Shown here: positions 35,691-44,644 of the stretch, one piece after another | How the letters are laid out: each line of letters begins with the position of its first letter | Position numbering within the stretch: position 1 is the first letter of the stretch | Origin: an uncultured Chloroflexales bacterium | GTDB lineage: Bacteria > Chloroflexota > Chloroflexia > Chloroflexales > Chloroflexaceae | Direction of reading: 5' to 3' | NCBI GenBank assembly: GCA_937918935.1 | Contig: CAKZSI010000025.1 | Location: forward strand, 62,001-126,000 | Length of the DNA stretch: 64,000 bases | The notes under the pieces: model-generated | The model's database searches: none | Told to the model about the DNA's origin: nothing | Seen by the model: the letters and a program-made list of their open reading frames with translations, nothing else | Program-made: the position numbers and the translations under genes

Positions 35691-37880
35691 GTGCGTCCAC
35701 TGGTGCTTGTTGCGACACTGCTAGGTTTCATACCATGCTTCATCACCGGACTTTCGCCAGTGTCTTTCGCGCAAGGCTCGCCCGTCTTGATCGCCGAAAA
35801 CCTGCTGCCGCGCTCAAATGATGTCAAACGGCCCCACGTGGATACCCTTCCGGCTTCGGGGCAGCCGCACAGCGTGCTCGTGAGCGGCGTCGCCGAACGT
35901 TCCGAGGCGCGTTTCTGGTCGAAGCCCGACAGTGTTCCCCAGTTCCCCAATCCGCAGCCCATTGGTGTCGCCGAGGGCCAGCCGGACGACACGACCACCT
36001 CGGTCTTCGTCGCACCGGATCGGACGATCTACTACGCCTGGGTCAATGCCAGTACCAATCAGATCTTTCTGCGCGCCAGGCGCCCCGGCGACGCGGATTT
36101 CGGCCCGCCGCAACTGATTTTTAGCGACCCTGCCTTTCCGAATGATGTCGAGGTGGGCGCCAATGAGGATGGGGTCTTTGTCTTCTGGCGGATGGCGGAT
36201 GGAGTGATCCTGTACCGCCGTTCGCGGGACGGGGTCTCCTGGTCTGATCCGCCGGTGCGGCTGATGCCCGGCGTGGCCCTGCGTCGCATGGATGTCGCCG
36301 CCGGTCCGGGCCGCCAGTTGATCATCGGCTACACCAGGCCGCTTGGCGACGCGCTGCAGACCTACGTCTCGATCTGGAACCGGGATACAGGCGCCTTCTT
36401 TGAGGAACGGATTCCTACGGTGACCGATCGGCCCTTCGCCGATCCGCAGGTGGCGCTTAACCCCGGTGGGGGCTATTTTGTGGCCCTGCGGAGCGATGAT
36501 GGCGTGCTCGGCGGCGCGTGGTTCTCCGAACGCGCCGCCAGCGGCGCCTGGTCGCAACCCGGACGTCTGGTACGGGGCAGGGTCAGTTCGATTGCCGTGG
36601 ACGTGGACGTGTTCGGCAATGTGCATCTGGCCTGGATCGGTGACGCGACCGGCACGCCCGATCTGTTCTACGCCTTCCGGCGGGCGGGTGGCACATTCGA
36701 GGGTCCCCTGCTGGTGCGCAGCGGCGCGCTGCCGATCTTCAATCTGCAACTGGCTGCCAACGTGCGTGACCAGAGCTATGCCCATATTGTGGCTGAACGC
36801 TTCACCGGCGGCGGTTTGCGGGGCCAGTACTACCTCTTCGGTGCGCCGGTGTCGCCGGTCAACGCCGCCGGCATAGCCATTGAAGGCGGGGCGGCCTTTA
36901 CCAACCGGCCTGTCGTCAGCGTCGCCTTCGCCGGGCTTCAGGGCAATCCGAATGAGGTGCGCTGGCGCTGGGGCGCGCCGCCCACTGACCAGGAGAACGA
37001 CTCGGGTGGCTACCGTCCGTTCACTAATCCCCTTAACGTTCCTGCACCGCCCCTGCCTGATCCGGCGCGCTGCACACCGGCGGTCCTGTACACTCAAGTG
37101 CGAGCTGGTAGTGTGTTCCAGCTCGAGCCGAACAGCGATGCGATCACGTTTGACCGAGCCATTCAGACGGCGGTGACGGTGGCCAGTCCGCTTGAGGGTT
37201 TCGATCCGGGGTACACCAATGAACTGGCGGCGACGATCTCCCTCAACAATGCCGCAGAGTGTTCCGGCCTGGTCGCCACGCTGGTGAGCGGGCCGTTGAA
37301 TGTGCCAGGCGGGGTGTTGCCGCTGGAGGTGGCCGGCAGGCTGGCGCTGGAGGTGACCGTCGGGCTGACCGGCGATCGCGGTCCGAAGACCCTGCGCTTC
37401 GCCTTCACCGATGGGGTGGGCAATAGTCTGGAAACCGAGCGGACGATTGTGTACGATCCGGTGCGTCCGCTCTTTGACCCGAGTGGGGCCACGCTGGCGC
37501 TGACGCCCAATCCCCAGGGTACGAGCGTGTTGGAACTGGTCCTCGACAATGTCGCCGCAGGGGACGATGTGCGGCTCTTTGGAATCGTAGTGCGGCCGGA
37601 GTTGACCCCCGCCGGTGGCGGGGCGCCGGTAGCGGGGCGCCCGCTGGCGCTGCCTTTCGGGGCAATGAACGAGGTGACCACGCGCGACGGACGAATACGC
37701 CTGCGCGCCACGGTGAATCTGGCCCGCTCCTTCGCCCCCTCACAGCTTGCGCCAGGCGTCTATCGTCTGGCGGTCACCTTCGCCGACGCCGCGGGCAACG
37801 AGAGCCTGGCGAACATCGTCGGCGATGTGAACCTGGAGCGGATCAGCTTCCCGGTCTGGCAGCCGCTCGCGCGCCGCTGA
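35691..37880 (+). CDS. secreted protein of unknown function with sialidase-like repeats
   Basis: A 730-residue protein with an N-terminal signal peptide (VRPLVLVATLLGFIPCFITGLSPVSFA|QGSP). Residues about 90-400 contain repeated beta-strand units with Tyr/Trp and Asp (for example VFVAPDRTIYYAWVNASTNQIFLRARRPGDADF; GVFVFWRMADGVILYRRSRDGVSWSDPP), resembling BNR/sialidase-type propellers. The C-terminal part is beta-sandwich-like (LEVTVGLTGDRGPKTLRFAFTDGVGNSLETERTIVYDPVRP). I do not recognise a catalytic site. GAAGGAG 8 bases before GTG 35691 sets the start. The protein is likely extracellular or surface-associated. It may belong to the envelope glycan group together with the fusion protein upstream and the DUF2298 protein, but that is speculation. 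Confidence 0.75.
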   Translation: MRPLVLVATLLGFIPCFITGLSPVSFAQGSPVLIAENLLPRSNDVKRPHVDTLPASGQPHSVLVSGVAERSEARFWSKPDSVPQFPNPQPIGVAEGQPDDTTTSVFVAPDRTIYYAWVNASTNQIFLRARRPGDADFGPPQLIFSDPAFPNDVEVGANEDGVFVFWRMADGVILYRRSRDGVSWSDPPVRLMPGVALRRMDVAAGPGRQLIIGYTRPLGDALQTYVSIWNRDTGAFFEERIPTVTDRPFADPQVALNPGGGYFVALRSDDGVLGGAWFSERAASGAWSQPGRLVRGRVSSIAVDVDVFGNVHLAWIGDATGTPDLFYAFRRAGGTFEGPLLVRSGALPIFNLQLAANVRDQSYAHIVAERFTGGGLRGQYYLFGAPVSPVNAAGIAIEGGAAFTNRPVVSVAFAGLQGNPNEVRWRWGAPPTDQENDSGGYRPFTNPLNVPAPPLPDPARCTPAVLYTQVRAGSVFQLEPNSDAITFDRAIQTAVTVASPLEGFDPGYTNELAATISLNNAAECSGLVATLVSGPLNVPGGVLPLEVAGRLALEVTVGLTGDRGPKTLRFAFTDGVGNSLETERTIVYDPVRPLFDPSGATLALTPNPQGTSVLELVLDNVAAGDDVRLFGIVVRPELTPAGGGAPVAGRPLALPFGAMNEVTTRDGRIRLRATVNLARSFAPSQLAPGVYRLAVTFADAAGNESLANIVGDVNLERISFPVWQPLARR

Positions 37881-37909
37881 GGGCGGGAGTTCCCTTGTAT
37901 GGCGGGACG

Positions 37910-38061
37910 ACTCATTAGTCCGTAAACAACGTCTTTCGCTACACCCCCGCCACCTCCCCAACCCTTCCCCGCCGGGGGAGAAAAGTCAGATCCTCCCCCC
38001 GGCGGGGGGAGGCTGAGAGGGGGCGGACATGCCACGAAGCTTACTTTGCAGACTAATCAGT
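37910..38061. repeat. 152-bp MITE-like element with terminal inverted repeats
   Basis: ACTCATTAGTC (37910-37920) and GACTAATCAGT (38051-38061) are inverted repeats with one mismatch. Between them lies a GC-rich hairpin, CCCCGCCGGGGGAG pairing with CTCCCCCCGGCGGGG (about 37966-38013). The right end overlaps the stop codon of the DUF2298 gene. No coding frame. Confidence 0.5.
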
Positions 38062-41000
38062 CATTCCCTATCGTAACCTCGTTACCCCTTGCGTGAAACG
38101 ATTCTTCATTGCGGTATATGCGCACCTCTCCGGCACCGAAAGCCAGGGGCAGGTTGGCAGCAAAGAGGCGCTCGCTGCTCGCCCCATACAATCCGCGCTC
38201 GATTGGCCCGAAGTAGACATAATCTATCCGATGTTGGCGCAGCAGGGCCAGGGCGGTCGCGAAGTCGCTCGCGCCGTAGATCGCCGGGATGTCACGCTCA
38301 CGGCGGGTCATCTCGGCCATCTGATCGGGGCGGCCGCTGCGCCACACACGCTCATGGCCGTCGAGCCAGCCCAGCAGGGTCTGCACGCCGCTGAGGGCGC
38401 CCACCCGGCTCACCCGTTCATAGTCGCAGTTGCAGAACCCGGTGAGCACCCGTTCTCCGGGGGCCACGTTGGCGGCCAGCCAGCGAATAGCTGTCACCTC
38501 GTCCGGCGCCTCGCGGGCCAGAAAGGCCAGCCCGTTGAAGGTGCGCTCGCCCGGGCGCCACGGTTCGGCCCGGCGCAGCCCGATGGGGTAGACCAGCGCC
38601 CCCAGGAGCAGCGCCGCCGCGGGCAGGCTCCAGAGCAGATCGCGGCGGTGGCGCGGCCCCACCCGGAGGATGCGCCAGACGGCGTAGGCCGCCACCAGAC
38701 CCCAGAGCAACCAGACCTGGTAGAAGAACTTGAAGATGGTGATCATCCGGCTCATCTCACCCTCCAGATGGTCGCGGATGAACACCACTTCGGGCACGAG
38801 GAGCGCCAGCGCGCCCACCGCCCCCGCCCAGCCGGAGAGGGCCTCGGCGGGCGATTGCGCTCGCCACGCTCCGCGGGCCAGCAGGCCGGCCAGGGGCAGC
38901 AAGAAGAGCAGCGAAAAGTCTGCCAGCATACCGGCCACGAGGCTGAGCGCCAGCAGCGCGAGCAGCATTCGCCCCCATGGCTCCGTTGCGCCCTGCCGGA
39001 GCGCCAGGCCGAGGATGGGTAGGAGGAACAGGCCGAACATCCCCAGGAAGCTGTGCAGTGCCGTGCGGTTCTGGGCCAGGCCGAAGGTGCTGGCGAAGCG
39101 CCCGATCAGCGGCATCCCGGCGAACCATGCGCCCGTGGCCGGCCCGGCGGGCGGGCTGAAGGTGAGGGCGAAGGGTAGCGCGGCAAGGCCGGCGCCGATT
39201 GCCAGCGCGGCCAGCCCTGGCAGCGCACGTCGCCACTCGAGGCCGCCCGCGCTTCGCCAGCCGAGCAGCAGGGCGCCCGCGCAGATCGCTCCGTAGGTGG
39301 GCGCATCCCAGGCGTTCAGGCTGTAGAGCGCCCCCACGACGACGCCGGTGCAGGCCGCGAGCGCGACCGGTGCACCGCCCGTGGCCAGGGCCAGGGCCAG
39401 GGCCAGGGCCAGCAGGTTGACCGGCATGGCCAGCACGTGGGGGTGCAGGTCGCCCAGGTAGAGGCTGAACGCCGGAAACTCGGTGATCGCGTAGCGCCGC
39501 TCCACGTTCCCATCGGGCAGGCGCACGTCGTCGTAGACCGCCCGTGACGGCCGGAACCAGTCGAACGCGGCGGGCGCCGATGGCTGGATGGTGTCGAATC
39601 CCGGCCCGTCCCAACCTGGCGGCACGGGGCGGCTCAGACGCAGGGTTTCCGCGCCGCCGAAGCGCTGGACGAGCGCCTCGGAGAGTTGCCCGGCGTCGAG
39701 GGCGCGGGCCAGGTGCGAGCCGGTGAGGAGGTGCAGGGCGGCGGCCTGATTGCCTGCCACCAGCGTGAGCATCACAGCGAGCAGCGCCAGGCCGAACGCG
39801 CTGCGCTCGCGGGCCGCCGGCGTCAGCGCCGCCAGGGCTACGGCCAGGTAGGCTGTGCCGGTGAGGGTCAGGGCCACGATCAGGGCAAAGCCCAGGTTGA
39901 AAGCGAAGGCGGCTTCCGTGGCGGTGACAAGCGCGAGTGCGGCTACGCTCACATAGCCGAAGTAGTAGTAATTGATCCCAAAGCCGGCGAACCAGGGGTC
40001 CAGCGGTGGAAAGCGGTTATAGCGCAGCACGGCGTTGAGGATGGCCATCTCCATGGGCTTCTCGGTGCCGGTGATCGCCGGGCCAACCGCGCCGTGCCAG
40101 CGCAGCAGCGCGCCCGCGAACAGCCCCACCGCGAAGAGGAGTTCCCAGCCCGCCACGGCACGCCAGGTCAGCCGTGGGAGCGGAGGGTTGCCCGCACGTC
40201 TGGCCCGGACCCAGGCGGCGCCCCAGCCGCCAGGCAGCAGCCCGAACCACAGCGTCGCGACCAGGGGCAGCCTGAAGGGTGCTACCCCGGCCACGGCGAT
40301 GGCCCAGCTTCCCAGGGTGATCAGGAACAGCCCGATGATCTTCGCCAGGGGATAGCCGCCGAGCGGCAGCGGTCGCAGGATGAGCCAGGCGAATGGCAGG
40401 CCGGCCAGCCCCGCTGCCTGGGCCGCCAGCCACCAGCGCAGCACCAGCGGGTCGAGAAAGGCCCGCGCGTCGTGCAGCAGCGGCCCCACCATCTCGGGCC
40501 GGGCAGCCCAGACCAGCGCCAGCGTCAGTCCCGCCGCGGCGCCGCCGAGGACGGCGACCCGGGGCGAGCATCCGGCGAGGTTCAACGCCGCGGCGATCAG
40601 CAGCGGCGCGCCGCCCAGGACGAGCCAGGCGAATGCCGGCGGTAGCCGGAACCGGCTTGTGACCGGCGCGATTTTCACCTCGGCCAGCGCCATCCCGAGA
40701 CGGCGCCCCTCGATGCTCGCCAGGGGCGTCGCGCTGATGCGCAGGTCGAGCCAGCCCAGGGAATCAGGCGAGGCGACCAGGAGGACGTAGCGCCGGAGTT
40801 GCGGGGGCGCCGTCGTGGGGGGCAGCGTGACGTGGGTCGTACCGGCCTCGATCGCCAGAACGGCGCCGGGGGCGGCCACGCCGCGCAGCGTCAGGATGCC
40901 TGGAAGACCCCCGCCGGGGAGCGACAGCCCGGCTTCAGGGGCGATGCTCCAGCGCCACGGGCCGACAGGCCCCGCCTCGGGCGGGGCGAAGCCGGTAAGA

Positions 41001-41116
41001 CCGCTCTGGTCGGGCCGCGTGCCCGGTTGAACCGCCACACCCCCTGCGGCCTGCCAGAGGATCGGCACGGCCAGCACGGGCAGCAGAAGGAGCCACAGAA
41101 ACGCCCATCGCCGCAT
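38057..41116 (-). CDS. DUF2298 (Chlor_Arch_YYY) polytopic membrane protein
   Basis: A 1019-residue membrane protein with many helices. It has the signature NYYYFGYVSVAALALV that names the family and GDLHPHVLAMPVNLLALALALAL, typical of DUF2298 glycosyltransferase-like proteins of Chloroflexota and Archaea. An N-terminal soluble beta domain (about 30-150) follows a signal-like anchor. The acidic residue patterns FGINYYYFGY/DLHPH resemble GT-C enzymes, so transfer of a sugar from a lipid carrier is a reasonable guess, not shown. Five in-frame GGCCAG hexamer repeats (39383-39412) code for an LALALALALA stretch in one helix. The gene is downstream of an MFS gene on the same strand. Confidence 0.93.
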   Translation of the reverse strand: MRRWAFLWLLLLPVLAVPILWQAAGGVAVQPGTRPDQSGLTGFAPPEAGPVGPWRWSIAPEAGLSLPGGGLPGILTLRGVAAPGAVLAIEAGTTHVTLPPTTAPPQLRRYVLLVASPDSLGWLDLRISATPLASIEGRRLGMALAEVKIAPVTSRFRLPPAFAWLVLGGAPLLIAAALNLAGCSPRVAVLGGAAAGLTLALVWAARPEMVGPLLHDARAFLDPLVLRWWLAAQAAGLAGLPFAWLILRPLPLGGYPLAKIIGLFLITLGSWAIAVAGVAPFRLPLVATLWFGLLPGGWGAAWVRARRAGNPPLPRLTWRAVAGWELLFAVGLFAGALLRWHGAVGPAITGTEKPMEMAILNAVLRYNRFPPLDPWFAGFGINYYYFGYVSVAALALVTATEAAFAFNLGFALIVALTLTGTAYLAVALAALTPAARERSAFGLALLAVMLTLVAGNQAAALHLLTGSHLARALDAGQLSEALVQRFGGAETLRLSRPVPPGWDGPGFDTIQPSAPAAFDWFRPSRAVYDDVRLPDGNVERRYAITEFPAFSLYLGDLHPHVLAMPVNLLALALALALATGGAPVALAACTGVVVGALYSLNAWDAPTYGAICAGALLLGWRSAGGLEWRRALPGLAALAIGAGLAALPFALTFSPPAGPATGAWFAGMPLIGRFASTFGLAQNRTALHSFLGMFGLFLLPILGLALRQGATEPWGRMLLALLALSLVAGMLADFSLLFLLPLAGLLARGAWRAQSPAEALSGWAGAVGALALLVPEVVFIRDHLEGEMSRMITIFKFFYQVWLLWGLVAAYAVWRILRVGPRHRRDLLWSLPAAALLLGALVYPIGLRRAEPWRPGERTFNGLAFLAREAPDEVTAIRWLAANVAPGERVLTGFCNCDYERVSRVGALSGVQTLLGWLDGHERVWRSGRPDQMAEMTRRERDIPAIYGASDFATALALLRQHRIDYVYFGPIERGLYGASSERLFAANLPLAFGAGEVRIYRNEESFHARGNEVTIGND
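39383..39412. repeat. hexanucleotide tandem repeat (GGCCAG)5 inside DUF2298 gene
   Basis: Five perfect GGCCAG units on the + strand, coding on the minus strand for alternating Leu-Ala in a membrane helix. Being 6 bp long, unit gain or loss would change helix length, not frame. Confidence 0.85.
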
Positions 41117-41147
41117 GGGGCCATTCTACTACAGCTTTCAGGCTGAA

Positions 41148-41230
41148 AAGTGGGAAAACCAGGTTTCCAGGCCGACATGAAAAAAATGGGGCAACCTGGT
41201 TGCCCCATCTCCCATCCCCCATCCCCCTGC
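41148..41230 (+). repeat. two adjacent family-1 repeats
   Basis: Copies at about 41150-41178 (GGGAAAACCAGGTTTCC) and 41188-41232 (GGGGCAACC-T-GGTTGCCCC, then CCCCCTGCCGCG). In the second copy both arms changed together (AA to CA with TT to TG), a compensatory change that supports selection on the stem. Located between the DUF2298 and MFS genes. Confidence 0.75.
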
Positions 41231-41274
41231 CGCGTGGACGCCGGTAGGGGCGAAACATCTTTCGCCCGTGGGTT

Positions 41275-42471
41275 TTAATCTGCCGTGGCCACCACTGGCG
41301 TCGGGGCCGCCGCTTGCCGTCCGGGGAGGGTGAGCGCCAGCAGGGCCGCCGGCACGCCCAGCACTGTCGTCCAGACCATAACCATTTCGAGGCCGACCAT
41401 GTCGGCCAGGAGACCGGCGAGGGCGGTGCCGATCGCGCCGGTGGCAAAGGTGAAGCCGAGGATCAGTCCCGCGGCGAAGCCCTGCTTCACCGGCAGCAGC
41501 CGCTGGGCATGGACCACCAGCACGCTATGCTGGCCGCCAAACAGAAACCCGGCGGCAATGCAGCCCACGAAGGCCGCCCAGACCGGTTGGGCCAGGAGCC
41601 CCAACAGCCCGGCGGGCACGCCAAGCAGCAGCGGGGCCACGGTGGCGATACGCATCCCATGGCGGTCGGCCAGATTGCCGCTGACGAGCTGCCCCACGGC
41701 GCCCGCGCCCATAAAGGCGCCCGACAGCAGGCCGAACAGGGCCGGTTCCCAGCCCCGGCTCTGAAAGAGTTGGGGGAGGAACGACATATACACCTGCTGG
41801 ATCGACGAGCGCACCGCCACCAGCACCACGAAACTGGCGATCAGGGCGATGCTCGCCGCGGTCCACGCCCTGGCGGCGGAGGCCGCGCCTGCTTGCCTGC
41901 TCCGGCGGGGGGTAAGGCTGGCCTCATCGCGGCGGGCGCGCAGGAGCATCAGGGCGGGGATCAGGGCCAGCACCGTCAGCGGAAGCAAGCCCGGCGCACC
42001 GAAGCGCCCGGTCAGGGCGCCGGCGAGGAAGGGGCCAATCGCCAGCCCGAGCTGGCCAAAGAAAAAGAACGTCGAGGTCGCGCTGGCGGCCCGCTGCGGC
42101 ACCGCCGCCGCCGAGGCCGCCGTGCCGATGGGGTGAAACAGGCCACTGCCCAGGGGCGCCAGCATGAACACGGGCAGCAGCAAGGCCCAGGTGGGCGCCA
42201 CGGCCACCAGGGCGAAAAATAGTGCCACCCAGGCCAATCCCCCACCCGCCAGTACCATCCAGCGCCCGGCCAGCCGGTCGGAGAGCCAGCCGAAGACCGG
42301 CTGCGAGAGGGCGCCGATCAGCAAGTAGGCCGTCAGCGCCGCGCCGATCTGCGCGTAGCTCAGGCCCAGGGGTTCGCGCAGCACCGCCAGGAGCACTGCG
42401 CCGCTGCTGTTGAGAACGTCGATGGCGAAATGGCCGCCGACAACGGCCCGAAAGACCCGATTCTTGAACAT
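41275..42471 (-). CDS. MFS transporter, Fsr (fosmidomycin resistance)-like
   Basis: A 398-residue carrier with 12 predicted helices. The N-terminus (VGGHFAIDVLNSSGAVLLAVLREPLGLSYAQIGAALTAYLLIGALSQPVFGWLSDRLAGR) has the Fsr-subfamily pattern with the conserved GxxxDR loop (GWLSDRLAG). A central loop (RARRDEASLTPRRSRQAGAA) divides two six-helix halves. Probable proton-driven efflux of a small compound; the substrate cannot be told. The start at 42471 is in a GC-rich inverted repeat (GCGCGC...GCGCGC) that would hide the ribosome binding site in a stem, and no close Shine-Dalgarno is visible. Downstream gene is DUF2298. Confidence 0.88.
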   Translation of the reverse strand: MFKNRVFRAVVGGHFAIDVLNSSGAVLLAVLREPLGLSYAQIGAALTAYLLIGALSQPVFGWLSDRLAGRWMVLAGGGLAWVALFFALVAVAPTWALLLPVFMLAPLGSGLFHPIGTAASAAAVPQRAASATSTFFFFGQLGLAIGPFLAGALTGRFGAPGLLPLTVLALIPALMLLRARRDEASLTPRRSRQAGAASAARAWTAASIALIASFVVLVAVRSSIQQVYMSFLPQLFQSRGWEPALFGLLSGAFMGAGAVGQLVSGNLADRHGMRIATVAPLLLGVPAGLLGLLAQPVWAAFVGCIAAGFLFGGQHSVLVVHAQRLLPVKQGFAAGLILGFTFATGAIGTALAGLLADMVGLEMVMVWTTVLGVPAALLALTLPGRQAAAPTPVVATAD

Positions 42472-42539
42472 GTACCGCGCGCCGGTTGACGTGGCGCGCG
42501 CTCCTTTCTTTCAGCATGCTCACGTGAACAACGGGTTGA

Positions 42540-42640
42540 AGCAGGGTGGGAAAACCAGGTGTCCCCAGTCCCCGGCCCGGTAGCGGGTTCCGGCGGCCCG
42601 GCCCGCCGGGAGGCTCTGGGAGGGCACAGCCCTCCCAGAG
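42540..42640. repeat. family-1 plus family-2 composite repeat
   Basis: A family-1 copy (about 42544-42590, GGGAAAACCAGGTGTCCCC, tail CCCCGGCCCGG) is directly followed by a perfect family-2 hairpin, arms 42614-42625 and 42629-42640 with core CTGGGAGGGC. The hairpin lies 9 bases past the amidohydrolase stop and could terminate that gene. Confidence 0.75.
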
Positions 42641-42648
42641 AACAAGGT

Positions 42649-44265
42649 CTAACGCTCAAACACAACCCGGCCCTCGACAAGCGTCATCGCCGCGGTAATG
42701 GCGGGAAGCTCGGCGGGACTGCTGCGGAAGGGGTCGCCGGTCAGCACGGCGAGATCGGCCAGCATCCCGGGGGCAATGCGGCCCTTCTCGGCGCTTTCAC
42801 CACTGGCCAGGGCCGGTCCGACGCAGTACGCCTCCAGCGCCTCGGCGACGCTCAGCCGCTGTTCGGGATACCAGCCCCCCTCGGGGTAGCCGGTGGGGCG
42901 TTGCCGGGTCACCGCGGCGTGGAGGCCCATCCAGGGGTTCATTGTCTCCACCGGGGCGTCGGAGCCAAAGGCGAGGATAGCCCCCGTATCGCGCACACTG
43001 CGCCAGGCGTAGGCCAGGGCGCAGCGGTTGCCCCAGAGGGCCTCGGCCATCTCCATGTCACTGGTGGCATGGATCGGCTGCATCGAGGCGACGACCTCCA
43101 GGTGGGCCAGGCGGTCCACATCGCGGGGGTGCAGCACCTGCACGTGCTCGATGCGGTTGGGGAGTGGTGGCGCAGCGGCGCCGGAGGCGCGCCGATCGGC
43201 AGCGGCGCGCTCGAGCGCGTCGAGCACGCGCCGGTTGGCGGCATCGCCGATGGCGTGGACGGCCACGGCAATGCCGTGGGCATTGGCGCGGCGAATGGTC
43301 GCTTCAAGCGTCTCCGGGTCAATCGTGGCGATGCCGGTGTGGCGACGGCCCTCGTAGTGGGTGAGCATCTCGGCGCTTTCGGAGCCGAGTGAGCCATCGG
43401 CGAAGAGCTTGAGCCCGCCGATCCGCAGCCAGCGATCGCCCAGCCCACTGCGCAGGCCAAGCGCGATGGCCGCCTCAAGCTGCGGTTCGGCCAGATGGAC
43501 CAGACAGCGCAGGGGCAGTTCGCCTCGGGCGCGCAGGGTCTGCAGATCCCCCAGCGTCTCGGGCGCCGTGGCGTGGTTGGGGGTCGGGGGTACATGGATC
43601 GAAGCAATGCCATAGCTTAGGGCCTCGTTCATCGCCAGCCGCAGGGCGTTAAGGCGTTCTGTCTCGGTCAGTTCCGGCTCCACCCGGCGCACCAGATCCA
43701 TGGCCGTCTCGATGAGGATACCGGTCGGCTCGCCGTCCGGGTCGCGCTGGATCGTGCCGCCGGGCGGATCGGGCGTCGTGGCGCCGATGCCGGCGAGCCG
43801 CAGGGCCACGCTGTTGACCCAGACCGAATGCCCGTCTTTGCGGAGTAGCACGGCGGGGCGTTCAGGGCACACAATGTCGAGATCGGTACGAGTGGGCCAG
43901 CGGCGGCCCCAGGACACGTGGTCCCAGCCGCTGCCGCGCAGCCAGGCCCCCGCTGGCAGGGTGACGGCCCGGTCGGCTATCAGGCCGAGGGCTTCCTCAA
44001 GGCTAGCCACGCCGGCCAGGCGCACTTCCATGCTCGCCAGGCCCTGCAAGGTGATGTGCACATGCGCGTCGGTGAGCGCTGGCACCACCGCGCGCCCCTG
44101 CAAATTGAGCGCATCGCCGCGCAGACCCGCAACCGCCGCCTGCACTCGCCCGACGCTGCCCACTGCGTAGATGCGCCCGTCACGAATGGCCAGCGCCTGG
44201 GCGGTAGGCGCCTCGGCGGTGAAGGTGTAGATTGGGCCGTTGTAGAGAACCAGAACTGAAGCCAT
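42649..44265 (-). CDS. amidohydrolase family protein, YtcJ-like (amidohydrolase 3)
   Basis: A 538-residue metal-dependent hydrolase. It has the HxH metal motif near residue 67 (LTDAHVHITLQGLASMEV), KLFADGSLGSESAEMLTHYEG with the candidate carboxylated Lys, the VHAIGDAANRRVLDALE motif and FGSDAPVETMNPWMGLHAAVTR with the metal-binding Asp. It belongs to the YtcJ/exoenzyme-regulatory (NfdA-like) group that hydrolyses N-acyl or formamide bonds; substrate unknown. GGAGCAGGCA precedes the ATG. It is a single gene divergent from the phosphatase, and the gap between is 379 bases. Confidence 0.92.
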   Translation of the reverse strand: MASVLVLYNGPIYTFTAEAPTAQALAIRDGRIYAVGSVGRVQAAVAGLRGDALNLQGRAVVPALTDAHVHITLQGLASMEVRLAGVASLEEALGLIADRAVTLPAGAWLRGSGWDHVSWGRRWPTRTDLDIVCPERPAVLLRKDGHSVWVNSVALRLAGIGATTPDPPGGTIQRDPDGEPTGILIETAMDLVRRVEPELTETERLNALRLAMNEALSYGIASIHVPPTPNHATAPETLGDLQTLRARGELPLRCLVHLAEPQLEAAIALGLRSGLGDRWLRIGGLKLFADGSLGSESAEMLTHYEGRRHTGIATIDPETLEATIRRANAHGIAVAVHAIGDAANRRVLDALERAAADRRASGAAAPPLPNRIEHVQVLHPRDVDRLAHLEVVASMQPIHATSDMEMAEALWGNRCALAYAWRSVRDTGAILAFGSDAPVETMNPWMGLHAAVTRQRPTGYPEGGWYPEQRLSVAEALEAYCVGPALASGESAEKGRIAPGMLADLAVLTGDPFRSSPAELPAITAAMTLVEGRVVFER

Positions 44266-44644
44266 TGCCTGCTCCGCGCCCCGAGACGAGCATTCACGCT
44301 GTGGGGATGTGATGTATCGTACTCCCGTTGGGAAGGAGCTGTCAAACAGGGTTTCTCCTCCTGACTGTTCAGACCCGGACGAAAGGAGTCTTCGGAGACA
44401 GCCGCCTGGCTGAGGTGCGGCAACATGTATCGAAGCGGTTGAGGCCGCACGTGCCGGGTCTCGAAGCCGTATCGGCTTGCTGCCATGACCTGTACGGGCG
44501 AGACGCCCGCAGTTCCAGGTTTCAGCTCGCCCTCGTTCCCAGGAGCGGGAGTTCGCCAGCCGTATCGTTGCAAAAGCCCGTTCTGCCAGACCTGTGGTAT
44601 GATGCTCCCGTCCGTTGCATCAGCATGTCTCAGGAAATTACCCG
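44266..44644. other. divergent intergenic region, amidohydrolase/phosphatase
   Basis: This 379-base gap holds no gene. A small hairpin CGGGCG-aga-CGCCCG is at 44495-44509. An extended -10 for the phosphatase is at 44595-44603, and a weak minus-strand TACGAT (near 44319) may serve the amidohydrolase. The rest is unstructured to my eye. Confidence 0.45.
44595..44603 (+). promoter_or_regulatory. extended -10 promoter for the phosphatase gene
   Basis: TGGTATGAT: -10 TATGAT with TGn. Predicted start near 44610. No clear -35. Confidence 0.5.
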
